This document shows positions 35,007 to 43,679 of a DNA stretch of 64,000 bases, one piece after another. The position numbers and the translations under genes are program-made. Each line of letters begins with the position of its first letter. Position 1 is the first letter of the stretch. The notes beneath the pieces were generated by a model, which worked only from the letters and a program-made list of their open reading frames with translations, was not told the origin of the DNA and did no database searches. The stretch covers positions 1 through 64,000 of the forward strand of contig CAZJWJ010000003.1 in the NCBI GenBank assembly GCA_964549495.1, given 5' to 3'. Origin of the DNA: JACKBJ01 sp964549495 (lineage in GTDB: Bacteria > Chloroflexota > Anaerolineae > Epilineales > Epilineaceae).

Positions 35007-35036
35007 ATCATAACATCGTGCCGCGAGCCGCCACAA
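35007..35036 (-). promoter_or_regulatory. Candidate promoter for deoC-ALDH16
   Basis: On the minus strand TTGTGG and TATGAT are separated by 18 bases and lie about 55 bases upstream of the deoC ATG. The -10 matches the consensus at five of six positions; the -35 only partly. The rest of the 225-base divergent spacer holds no gene that I can support. Confidence 0.4.
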
Positions 35037-35177
35037 CGCTCGGCTGGCGGGATCGCTTCCCGTCACGCGGTACGCATCCGTCCAAATGTGTCCGCTTTGT
35101 GACCGGCCCTTGGCCCCGGCTCGGGCACCGACTGGGCTATGCTTGAAGACATGGAACGCGCTCGAGGGGTAAATCGC

Positions 35178-36230
35178 ATGCAGGACGGAGCCGATAGGCG
35201 ATCCACCGGCGGCAGCCTCGACCCGGCGAGGCTGGGCGAGTCGGCGGTCGAAGGCTATTGTGAAGTACTGGAGATCGAGCCGGATCGCCGCAGCCCGAGG
35301 CCCGGCGGCTTCGTCTGGCGTCCCTGCTCGGTGGAGCAGGAGCTCTGGGCCGTGCCGCGCATGTCGGGCCGGCCCGCCAGCGGACAGCGCGTGGTCGCTC
35401 GCTGCCGGTTGGACGTGGATCCCCAGCGAGCCCGCACCGCCATCGCCCGGCTGGACGCGCTCAACCGACGCAGCTTGCTGGCCGCGTGGATCGAAGACCC
35501 GGAGGCTGCCGGACTGGCTCTGGTCTCGACGACCTGGCTGGAGGCCGAGTCCTCGCGCTGGCGAGAGCTCTGGTGGATCCTGGCCGCCACCCTGCAGTTG
35601 GTGCAGGCCGAGCACATGGCCGCCGAGCTCGGCGACCCGATCGAGGCCGCGGGTGCCCGCAATGCACGAGCGGCGCGCAACAACCCCAGCCTGGCCTTGG
35701 CCGGAGACATCCTGGCTGCGGGCCGCAGTCAAGCCTGCCCCCTGCGCGCCGCGGACTTCTCGGCGGCAGCCTTCCAAGAACCAGGTGATTGGCTGCTGCC
35801 CAGCGCCGACGAGCGCGGCCTGGGGGCGCTGATCCCGCTCGATCCGCAGATGCCGGCCAGCGAGTTCATGCAGGCCGCCCGCGAAACGGGCGGCGAGACG
35901 CCGGCGGCCGTGCTTCGTCTGGATGCCACCGCGCGCCATCCGGAGGTCGGCAGCGGGCTGGCGGTCTTGCTGCGCCTTCCCTCGGGCCTGGCCGGCGATG
36001 CATCGGTAGCGCGGGCCGCACGGCTCAACCGGGCCGAGCTCGAACAACCTGGCGCGGCCAGTCAGCTGGGTGCCTGGCTATCCGACGCGCGCGGGCTCGT
36101 GTGGTCGGCATTCCTGCCCTCGCTCTTGTGGCTCGAGATGGAGCCGACGGATCGGCGGCCGGCCTTGCACGGACTGCTGACCGACCTGGCCCGGCGCACG
36201 GTCTGGGCTGCAGCGCAGCTGGAGTCGTAG
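35178..36230 (+). CDS. Unknown protein coupled to WYL regulator
   Basis: 350 residues from the ATG preceded by GAGGGG; an ATG at 35139 would add 13 residues. No signal peptide or membrane helix. It has several helix-forming stretches (ILAATLQLVQAEHMAAEL) and a tryptophan-rich middle (LEAESSRWRELWWI) but no motif I can name. The WYL gene starts four bases after its stop, so the two are probably an operon, and the unknown protein may be the sensor, effector or target-related partner of that regulator. Confidence 0.55.
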   Translation: MQDGADRRSTGGSLDPARLGESAVEGYCEVLEIEPDRRSPRPGGFVWRPCSVEQELWAVPRMSGRPASGQRVVARCRLDVDPQRARTAIARLDALNRRSLLAAWIEDPEAAGLALVSTTWLEAESSRWRELWWILAATLQLVQAEHMAAELGDPIEAAGARNARAARNNPSLALAGDILAAGRSQACPLRAADFSAAAFQEPGDWLLPSADERGLGALIPLDPQMPASEFMQAARETGGETPAAVLRLDATARHPEVGSGLAVLLRLPSGLAGDASVARAARLNRAELEQPGAASQLGAWLSDARGLVWSAFLPSLLWLEMEPTDRRPALHGLLTDLARRTVWAAAQLES

Positions 36231-36233
36231 CCG

Positions 36234-37244
36234 GTGGCCGGTTCGCGCAAGCGCGCCGAACGGCTGATCGCCATCGAGCATCTGCTGCTGCGGCATCCGC
36301 GGGGACTCCAGCGGGCCCAGATCGCCCGGCGGCTATGCGTGCACCGATCGACCATCGGTCGCGACGTCGATGAGATCGGTCAGCGCGTACCGATCTGGGA
36401 GGACGGTGAGGGGCGATTGGGCATCGACCGGCGCCACTACTTGACCGAGCTGCGCCTGACCCAGGACGAGTGCATGGCCGTGCATCTGGCCACGCGGCTC
36501 TTGGCCAGCCGCAGCGACGAGCGCAACCCGCACGCCGCATCGGCGGTCCGAAAGCTGTCGGAGGCCTTGGAGGGGCTCGCGCCGGCCTTCTCGAGTCACG
36601 TGGCTCGAACCGCCGACGACTTGGACGGTCCGGACAAGCGTCAGGACCTGGCCTATCTCACCGCGCTCGAGACGCTGACCGAAGCCTGGTCGAGCGGGCG
36701 GCGGGTGGCCATCGTCTATCAGAGCGAACCGGATCGGCAAAGCGACTACGAGCTCGAACCCTGGTTCATCGAGCCCTACGCCGCCGGCCGCAGCACCTAC
36801 GTCATCGGCCGGCTCCTGCCCCCCGACGAAGCTCGCTTGCTCAAGGTAGAACGCATTCGCAGGGCGCGCTTGCTCGACCGTTCCTACTCGGCGCCGCCGA
36901 GGCTGGAGCCGACCGAGCTCTTCGCCCCGGCCTGGGGTGCCTGGCTGGGGAATCGTGAACGGGTCACCGTGCGGCTGCGCTTCTTGCCCCGGATCGCCCA
37001 CCGCGTGCTCGAGACGCAGTGGCACCCCAGCGAGCGCGTGAAGGAATGCGATGACGGTGGCATCGAGTGGGAGGCGGAGGTGGCCGAGTGGCGCGAGATG
37101 CTCCCTTGGATCTTGGGCTGGGGTCACTTGGTCGAGGCCCTCGACCCGGCCGACTTGCGATGCGAAGTTGCGCGGCACGCTCGACGCATGGTCGAGCGCT
37201 ATGCTGAGGTGCGCTCGGAGCCGCTGGTCGGTGCCGAGCTGTGA
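36234..37244 (+). CDS. HTH-WYL domain transcriptional regulator
   Basis: 336 residues. N-terminal winged HTH of DeoR type: IARRLCVHRSTIGRDVDEIG near residue 25. The WYL domain spans ~150-225 (ALETLTEAWSSGRRVAIVYQ, EPWFIEPYAAGRSTYVIGRL); the name-giving triad is altered to TYV. A C-terminal WCX domain follows (WREMLPWILGWGHLVEALDP). WYL domains bind ligands, often nucleic acid, and control stress or defence genes. GTG start four bases after the upstream stop. Its stop lies inside a CRP-type palindrome, so expression of something downstream may be controlled there. Confidence 0.82.
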   Translation: MAGSRKRAERLIAIEHLLLRHPRGLQRAQIARRLCVHRSTIGRDVDEIGQRVPIWEDGEGRLGIDRRHYLTELRLTQDECMAVHLATRLLASRSDERNPHAASAVRKLSEALEGLAPAFSSHVARTADDLDGPDKRQDLAYLTALETLTEAWSSGRRVAIVYQSEPDRQSDYELEPWFIEPYAAGRSTYVIGRLLPPDEARLLKVERIRRARLLDRSYSAPPRLEPTELFAPAWGAWLGNRERVTVRLRFLPRIAHRVLETQWHPSERVKECDDGGIEWEAEVAEWREMLPWILGWGHLVEALDPADLRCEVARHARRMVERYAEVRSEPLVGAEL

Positions 37245-37277
37245 TCGATCTCACAGCCAAGCTGTGACGGCCGTCAC
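37238..37277. promoter_or_regulatory. Overlapping palindromes including CRP-type site
   Basis: TGTGATCGATCTCACA (37240-37255) exactly fits the TGTGA-N6-TCACA operator of CRP/FNR proteins. It is followed by TCACAGC-CAA-GCTGTGA (37251-37267) and the perfect palindrome GTGACGGCCGTCAC (37264-37277). The cluster overlaps the WYL stop codon and lies about 90 bases upstream of a small ORF. An operator is likely; the cognate regulator is not known. Confidence 0.55.
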
Positions 37278-37367
37278 CTTCATGTCGGCCGGGCTGGGCT
37301 ATCCTCGAGGAGTCGAAGGGCAGTACAGAACGGCCCTGCCCGCGGAATACTGAACAGGAGCCTTGAA

Positions 37368-37526
37368 ATGTTGACCCCGGACATCAACAGCCGCATCCTC
37401 GAGTTGCATTACCTGGGCGCGCGCGGCGTCGGACCTGCGGGGCGCCATCCCGGCCAAGGGATCTCGCGCCCGCGGCGAATGCGGCGCTTCGGGCTCGCCT
37501 TGCGTCGCCGGAGTGGCAAGCGCTGA
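37368..37526 (+). CDS. Small 52-residue basic ORF
   Basis: Encodes MLTPDINSRILELHYLGARG... ending in RRRSGKR; very Arg-rich in the last third (RPRRMRRFGLALRRRSGKR). AGGAG lies seven bases before the ATG. It is flanked by CRP-type palindromes on the left and an intrinsic terminator on the right, so this is a self-contained small transcription unit. No family recognised. A regulatory RNA in the same interval is an alternative. Confidence 0.5.
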   Translation: MLTPDINSRILELHYLGARGVGPAGRHPGQGISRPRRMRRFGLALRRRSGKR

Positions 37527-37572
37527 GGGCACGTCAAGCCGAGCCGATGCGGGCGAATTCGGATAGACGGAA

Positions 37573-37610
37573 CGAAGGGGTGGTCGACATGGCCACCCCT
37601 TCGTGCTTTC
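37573..37610 (+). terminator. Intrinsic terminator after the 52-residue ORF
   Basis: Perfect 11-bp stem CGAAGGGGTGG / CCACCCCTTCG (37573-37583 with 37593-37603), a nine-base loop, then TGCTTTCCT. It follows the small ORF by 46 bases. Confidence 0.7.
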
Positions 37611-37662
37611 CTGGCGCAACCCCGGATAGCGATCGCGCATGTCAAGGCATCACTTGTCCCGG

Positions 37663-37695
37663 TCACCGGCAGGCGGTTTAATGGCCTGCTGGTGA
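37663..37695. promoter_or_regulatory. 12-bp inverted repeat with 9-bp spacer upstream of Lon-like gene
   Basis: TCACCGGCAGGC and GCCTGCTGGTGA (one mismatch) flank GGTTTAATG. Arm length and nine-base spacing recall operators such as CIRCE, although the sequence is different. It lies 71 bases upstream of the Lon-like start, where a heat-shock or stress repressor would act. Confidence 0.4.
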
Positions 37696-37766
37696 TCGCG
37701 GCGTTCCGTTCGGTGGTCGTGTCCGGAGCGTAGACAAGGCGAGCATGGACCCGAGGAGACGCAGCG

Positions 37767-40239
37767 GTGCAAGAATCGGAGCGAGACGCAGAACCGGGCG
37801 GAGATGGTGGCCGCTGGCCGCCGACAGTGCAGTCCTTGCCTGCCGACTCCCTGCGGAGACTTGTCGATCCGGAGGCCTTGGATTTCGAGGACACCACGAC
37901 ACTGCCAGATCGGGACGACCACCTCGGCCAGGCTCGGGTCGAGGAGGCCCTCGCCTTGTCTGTGGGCATGGTTGGCGAGGGCTACAACGTCTACGTGCTG
38001 GGTGCAGAGGGTAGCGGCCGGCATCGCTTGGTACGCCGTGCCTTCGAACAGGCGGCAGCCGGGCGCAGGCCACCGCCCGATCTGTGCTACGTGCACAATT
38101 TCGAAGCACCGCACCAACCTCGGCTGATCGAGCTGCCAGCGGGCATGGGCCGGCGCTTCGAGTCCGACATGGCAAACCTGGTCGAGGAGCTGGCCAACCT
38201 GCTTCCGGGGATCTTCGAGACCGAAGACTATCACCAGCGCCGTCAAGCCCTCGAGACGGTCTTCGAGAAGCGGCATGCCGAGGCCTTGAGTCAGTTGCAG
38301 GACGAGGCCGAGTCGCGGGGACTTGCGATGGTCCACTCCTCCATGGGGCTGGTCTTCGCTCCGATGCGCGATGGCGAGGTCTTGAACCCCGAAGCCTTCT
38401 CGCAGTTGCCGGACGCCGAGAAGGAGCGCATCGCCTCCGAGATCCAGGCCATGCAAGCCTTGCTGCAACGAGTCCTCCGTCAACGGCCACGCTGGCAGCG
38501 CGAGATGCGCGAGCAACTGCGCAAGCTCGATCGCGAGGTGACCGATCAGGCCCTGTCGCATCTCATCAATGATCTGCGCGAAAGCTACGCGGGCCGAGCA
38601 GAGCTGAGCGGACACCTCCAAGCCGTTCAGCGCAGCATCATCGAGGAGGCACCGGCCATCATTGCCGCCGGCCAGGGCGACGAGGAGGCCATCGGTCGGG
38701 GAGGGGGAGTCGGCGGGGCCGGCCTCCACCGCTATCGCGTCAACGTGCTGGTCGACAATGGTCAGGGTCAAGGCGCGCCGGTCTGCTACGAAGACCACCC
38801 GACCCTGGCCAACCTGGTCGGGCGCGTGGAGCATCGCGCGCAGATGGGCGCGCTCTTCACGGACTTCAGCCTGATCAAGCCGGGCATCCTGCATCGAGCG
38901 ACGGGCGGCTACCTGATCCTGGATGCGATGCGCCTGCTGCACGAGCCCTTGGCCTGGGAGGCGCTCAAGCGAGCCCTGTCCTCCGGTGAAATCAGGATCG
39001 AGGCGCCAGGCGAGGCCCTGGGCTTGATCAGCACCGTGTCCCTCGAGCCCGAACCAGCACGGCTGGACGTCAAGCTGGCACTGATCGGGGACCGCCATGT
39101 CTACTACCTGCTCTGCGCCTTGGACCCGGACTTCGAGAGACACTTCAAGGTGGCGGCCGATTTCGACGACAGCCTACCCCGTGCCGATGGTGGAGAGCGG
39201 CGCTATGCTCGCCTGGCGGCGGCGGTCGCCCGGGAGACCGGCCTGCCAGCTTTCGATCGCGGAGCTGTCGCCCGCTTGATCGAGGAGGCCTCGCGCGAAG
39301 CGGGCGACGCGCTCAAGCTATCGACGCGAGTCGAAGGTCTGGTCGAGCGCATGCGGGAGGCCGCCTGGTGGGCAGCGCGGAAGCGAGCGGTCACTCGCGT
39401 CACCGCGGAGGATGTCGAAGCGGCCATCGCCGGTCAGGAGGCGCGAACCGGCCGGCACCGCGATCGGCTGTTGGAAAGCATGCGCCGCGGCGAGATTCTG
39501 ATCGAGACCGAGGGCGGCCGGCGAGGACAGGTCAATGGCTTGTCGGTCTATCAGCTCGGTCGAACGATCTTCGGGCGACCCAGCCGGATCACGGCGCGGG
39601 TGCATCTGGGCAAGGGCCAGGTGATCGACATCGAACGCGAGGTCGAGTTGGGTGGACCGCTGCATAGCAAGGGGGGTGCTGATCCTGTCGGCGTTTCTGG
39701 CCGCGCGCTATGCTTCGGATCATCCGCTATCGCTCTCGGCCAGCCTGGTCTTCGAGCAATCCTACGGTGGCGTCGACGGCGACAGTGCCTCTTCGGCCGA
39801 ACTCTATGCCCTACTCTCCGCGCTGGGCGAGCTTCCGATCGATCAGGGCATCGCGGTGACGGGCTCGGTCAGCCAACACGGCGAGGTGCAGCCCATCGGC
39901 GGCGTGAACCAGAAGATCGAAGGCTTCTTCGAGCTCTGCAACACTCGCGGCCTGACCGGCACCCAAGGCGTGTTGATCCCCGATGCCAATCGAGAGCACT
40001 TGATGCTGCGCCGCGAGGTGATCGAAGCCGTGGCCGAGGGTCGCTTTCACGTCTGGCCGGTGCGGCACGTCGATCAAGGGATCCAACACCTGACCGGAGT
40101 GCCAGCCGGTCGTTCGGATGCGGATGGTCGCTTTCCATCGGACAGCGTCAACGGTCGTGTGGCGGCGCGACTGGCTGATCTTGCCGCGAAGGCCCGCGAG
40201 GCAGAGCGGCCCTCGCAGCGGGATCACGCCCCGAGCTGA
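37767..40239 (+). CDS. Lon-like ATP-independent/AAA protease, frameshifted
   Basis: A Lon-related protease (AAA_32/LonB-like) of ~820 residues in two frames. Frame one (37767-~39676) gives the N-terminal domain and a Walker-A-poor ATPase region (GAEGSGRHRLVRRA), the insertion with coiled coil, and VELGGPLHSKG. The protease domain then continues one frame over from ~39677: GVLILSAFLAARYA, SYGGVDGDSASSAELYALL with the catalytic Ser, and PIGGVNQKIEGF with the catalytic Lys. The shift is at a run of six G (39671-39676) where five would keep the frame. Sequencing error, real mutation or +1 programmed shift are possible. GAGGAG precedes the GTG. Confidence 0.8.
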
Positions 40240-40274
40240 TCCGAACCACGACCGATACCCCAAAGGAAGCGACG

Positions 40275-42506
40275 ATGAGCGAGCAGGACGGCGAGCGCAT
40301 CGCCGATGGCCCCTCACCGGATCCCGAACTGGTGCGCATATCGGATCTCGGTGCCTTGCGCCGCATCGAGGACCCGCGGATCTCGCCGGATGGCCGGCAG
40401 GTGGCCTGCCTGCTGCGGGAGATCGACCTGGAGGGCAATGCCTACCGGACATCGATCCACCTCTTCGATGCCGAGGGAGGTCGCGGCCGGCGCTTGACGG
40501 CCGGGCCTCGCGACGCGGCGCCACGCTGGTCACCCGATGGGCGGCAAATCGCCTTCGAACGGCGGCCGGAAGAGGGCAAGCCTCAGGTCCACGTCATCGC
40601 CATCGACGGTGGCGAGGCCCGGCCCATCACCGCCATGAAGCTGGGCGCCCGGGCAGCGCGCTTGTCGCCGGATGGCCGGTGGCTGGCCTTCCTGTCGCCC
40701 AGCAGCGAGCTGGAGCGACAGGTCGAGGACCGCCTGCCGACCGACGACCAGGCGATGGCGGACGAGCTGACCGAGCGCGCCGAGGAGGCATCGCGGCAGG
40801 ATCCTCGGGTGATCGAGCGCCTTCCCTATCGAAGTGGCACCCGTTACATCGAGCGCGAAGACCACATCTACGTGGTCGAGCTCCCGGAGCTGGACGGAGA
40901 GGGTCTGGCGCCGCCGGGGTCTGCCAGACCGGAGGGCCCGCCGCGTCCGCGGCGGCTCACCGGAGGAGAGGGCAGCTACGCAATCGCGGACTGGTCGTCG
41001 GACGGCCAATGGATCTACGGCTGGGGTCTGATCGACTACGATGCCAACGATCGCTTCGGCGCGGGAGAGGTCTTGGCATTTCCAGCCCGGGACGGGGCTC
41101 CACGTCGGTTGAGCCGCGAGGACGAACGCTGTGGCATGCCGCTGCCCTCGCCCTGCGGACGCTACCTGGCATGGACACGCTCGCCGAAGGACCGCAGCTT
41201 TTCCATCGGCAACCACTTGGTGGTGGTCGAGATCGGGCAGGTCCTGGAGGTGTCGGCCGATGGTGACGACCCTGCCCATCTGCCCTGCGAGCTGCCGGCG
41301 GTGGCCACAAGCGCGGCCTTCGACCGCGTCGTCGAAGGCTTTGCGTGGTCTTCCGAGGGCGATGCCCTGATCTTGCGCTGCCCCGACCGGGGTGCCATGC
41401 GGCTCTTCCGCTTCGATCTGGCCGCCGCGCTCGATGCGGCCGACACGCTCGAGATCGACCTGGATGACCGGGCCTGGCCCCGGCCGGACGAGCGTCCGGA
41501 GGTGGCCCATGTGGAGCCGATCGGTGCCTTCGATCACGCCGATCGTTATGTCACCGCCTGTGACGTCGCCGGCTGCAGGCTGGCAGCCTGCGTCTCGAGC
41601 CCGTCACATCCGGCCGATCTCTTCACGCTCGCGCTCGACCCGAAGGGCCGCACCGCAGAGGGAGCGGAACCGCAGCGGCTCACGGCGGTCGCGGGTTCCT
41701 ATCTCGCTTCGCGCACCCTGGCCCGCACGGAGGAGATCTGGTTCGATGCGCCCGACGGACATCCCGTGCAGGGCTGGCTGATCCGCCCGCCCATCGAGAG
41801 CGAGGCCGGTCGGCCCGTGCCCTTGATCCTGGAGATCCACGGCGGGCCGCATTCCATGTGGGGTCCGGGCGAGCCGAGCATGTGGCACGAGTTCCAGGCG
41901 CTGGCCGCGCGCGGCAACGCCATCTTCTACTGCAACCCTCGGGGCTCGGATGGCTACGGTCGGCGCCATCGCCTGGCCATTCACAATCGCTGGGGGTTGG
42001 CCGAGGAAGGCGACTTCTTGGCCGGCCTGGATGCCGCGCTGGCTCGCGGCGGCCTGGACGGCCAGCGCGTGGGCGTCACCGGCGGCTCCTACGGTGGCTA
42101 CATGACCGCCTGGCTGATCGGCCGGCACCAGCGATTCCGGGCCGCCGTCAGCCAGCGCGGCGTCTACGATCTGGTCAGCTTCGCCGGCACGACCGACATC
42201 CCCACCTTCACCGAGCAGATCTTCGAGACCGGTTTCTGGAAGGAACCCGAGCGGCTCTGGCGCCACTCGCCCTTGGCCCACGTCGCCGACATTCGGACGC
42301 CGCTCTTGATCCTACACGCCGAGCAGGACTACCGCGTGCCCATCGCCGGCGCCGAGCAGCTCTTCGCGGCCCTCAAGCGCCTGGGCCGGGTCGTCCGCCT
42401 GGTGCGCTACCCGCGCGAAGGCCACGAGCTCTCCCGCTCGGGCGAGCCCAAGCACCGCGTCGATCGGCTCGAGCGCATGCTGGCCTGGTTCGACGAGCAT
42501 CTCTGA
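40275..42506 (+). CDS. S9-family prolyl oligopeptidase-like serine peptidase
   Basis: 743 residues. An N-terminal beta-propeller of WD40/TolB-type blades (ISPDGRQVACL, WSPDGRQIAFE, LSPDGRWLAFL) leads to an alpha/beta hydrolase from ~485. The catalytic Ser is in VTGGSYGGYMTA near 602, Asp in LHAEQDYRVPI near 686 and His in YPREGHELSRSG near 717. It resembles acylaminoacyl-peptidases and cleaves short peptides; no signal peptide, so cytoplasmic. The gene is 35 bases after the Lon-like gene, hinting that oligopeptides from that protease are its substrates. Confidence 0.88.
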   Translation: MSEQDGERIADGPSPDPELVRISDLGALRRIEDPRISPDGRQVACLLREIDLEGNAYRTSIHLFDAEGGRGRRLTAGPRDAAPRWSPDGRQIAFERRPEEGKPQVHVIAIDGGEARPITAMKLGARAARLSPDGRWLAFLSPSSELERQVEDRLPTDDQAMADELTERAEEASRQDPRVIERLPYRSGTRYIEREDHIYVVELPELDGEGLAPPGSARPEGPPRPRRLTGGEGSYAIADWSSDGQWIYGWGLIDYDANDRFGAGEVLAFPARDGAPRRLSREDERCGMPLPSPCGRYLAWTRSPKDRSFSIGNHLVVVEIGQVLEVSADGDDPAHLPCELPAVATSAAFDRVVEGFAWSSEGDALILRCPDRGAMRLFRFDLAAALDAADTLEIDLDDRAWPRPDERPEVAHVEPIGAFDHADRYVTACDVAGCRLAACVSSPSHPADLFTLALDPKGRTAEGAEPQRLTAVAGSYLASRTLARTEEIWFDAPDGHPVQGWLIRPPIESEAGRPVPLILEIHGGPHSMWGPGEPSMWHEFQALAARGNAIFYCNPRGSDGYGRRHRLAIHNRWGLAEEGDFLAGLDAALARGGLDGQRVGVTGGSYGGYMTAWLIGRHQRFRAAVSQRGVYDLVSFAGTTDIPTFTEQIFETGFWKEPERLWRHSPLAHVADIRTPLLILHAEQDYRVPIAGAEQLFAALKRLGRVVRLVRYPREGHELSRSGEPKHRVDRLERMLAWFDEHL

Positions 42507-42520
42507 TCGCTCGGCCGATC

Positions 42521-42542
42521 CTCTCTGTGCGCTGTCAGAGAG
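42521..42542. terminator. Weak hairpin between convergent S9 peptidase and Lcl gene
   Basis: CTCTCTG (42521) pairs with CAGAGAG (42536) around an eight-base loop, followed by TGTCTTG. Weak alone; the position between two convergent stops is the only other support. Confidence 0.3.
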
Positions 42543-42574
42543 TGTCTTGCGTGCTTGGCTCTCCATGGTGCCGC

Positions 42575-43648
42575 TCAGGGCTCTCGCACGCAGCGGTGGC
42601 TGTGCCGGGGGTTTCCGCCCAGCTTGTAGCTGGCATTGACCGTGCCGTTGAAAGCCACGAAATAACCGCGTGATTCGGACTGCTCGTCGGCGGTCCAGTA
42701 GTAGATCGCCGGCTGGTCGGTCGCCCAGAGCGGGGATTCCTTGTCGGGCCGAATCCGGCAGTCGACCTGCCGGCCCAGTTCGCCCTGCCAGTGGCAGCCA
42801 GCGTTCTGGCCATGGCGACCCAAGGACCGGACCAGTTCGTCGGTGGTCGGCATGCGCCAGATTTCCTGGGCCGTCTGTGAGAGCACCAGGCCGTCTTCAT
42901 CGAGGTAGCGGCAGAGATTGTTACGCTGCATGTCCTGCTGGTCGGCATAGGCGATCTCGCCGTCCTCTAGATGTCCATACCCGGGCTTGTCGTCCATCCC
43001 GATCGGCGGGACGCCATAGAGTGCGATAGCGTGCCAGGATGGAAAGCCTCCCCAGCTCTGGCGCCAGTTCCAGCCCGGCCCTTCCGGAGCCCAGATCAAG
43101 TCGACCCCGTTGCCCTCGATTCGGCGAACGGACCGGTCGCCGTCGTCCTGGCGCGAGAGCACCACCGGCAGCATGACGCTGGAGACGCCGGCGAAGATGA
43201 GGATCGGGCCGCCGATGGCCAGGATGTAGCGCCACTGGCGGCGCCACCACGGTCCTGTGGCTGGCCGGCGCGGACCGTATCGCCTTCGTCGCATGAATCC
43301 CTCAGCGATGAAAGCCGCGCCGAGGGCTGCGATTCCGACCGCGAGGATGGTGGCCGGACCCGAGAAGAAGAAGGCGGCGAAGATGCCGACGAAGGCGATG
43401 ACGACACCGCCGGCCAGCGGGAATCGAAAGGCCAGGAGCGTGGGTAGCAAGGTGATCGCCAAGGGAGCCAGGTAGACCACGCGGTTGGTCCAGGATCCCC
43501 ACCAGCCCTCATGGTACATCTCTCCGGCGCTCCAGTAGGCCCAGAGCCAGACCATGGCGATCATGGCCAGGGAGGCCAGATGACCGAACCAGCGGACGAA
43601 GCGTTCGATCCTGCTCTCCGTCTCGCGGCTCGCGTTCGATTCGGCCAT
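42575..43648 (-). CDS. Membrane protein with C-terminal Lcl/DUF1566-like domain
   Basis: 357 residues. The first ~150 carry five or so transmembrane helices (SLAMIAMVWLWAYWSA, YLAPLAITLLPTLLAFRFPL, LAVGIAALGAAFIAEGF, YILAIGGPILIFAGV). The C-terminal ~190 contain a Lcl_C/DUF1566-like fold with EIWRMPTTDELVRSL, PAIYYWTADE and final HRCVR. This domain mostly occurs outside the membrane and may bind surface ligands. The ATG at 43648 has GGGGGAG at five bases; a GTG two codons earlier is less likely. Role unknown. Confidence 0.72.
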   Translation of the reverse strand: MAESNASRETESRIERFVRWFGHLASLAMIAMVWLWAYWSAGEMYHEGWWGSWTNRVVYLAPLAITLLPTLLAFRFPLAGGVVIAFVGIFAAFFFSGPATILAVGIAALGAAFIAEGFMRRRRYGPRRPATGPWWRRQWRYILAIGGPILIFAGVSSVMLPVVLSRQDDGDRSVRRIEGNGVDLIWAPEGPGWNWRQSWGGFPSWHAIALYGVPPIGMDDKPGYGHLEDGEIAYADQQDMQRNNLCRYLDEDGLVLSQTAQEIWRMPTTDELVRSLGRHGQNAGCHWQGELGRQVDCRIRPDKESPLWATDQPAIYYWTADEQSESRGYFVAFNGTVNASYKLGGNPRHSHRCVREP

Positions 43649-43679
43649 GCTCACTCCCCCTGCACAACCCGATTCGGCC

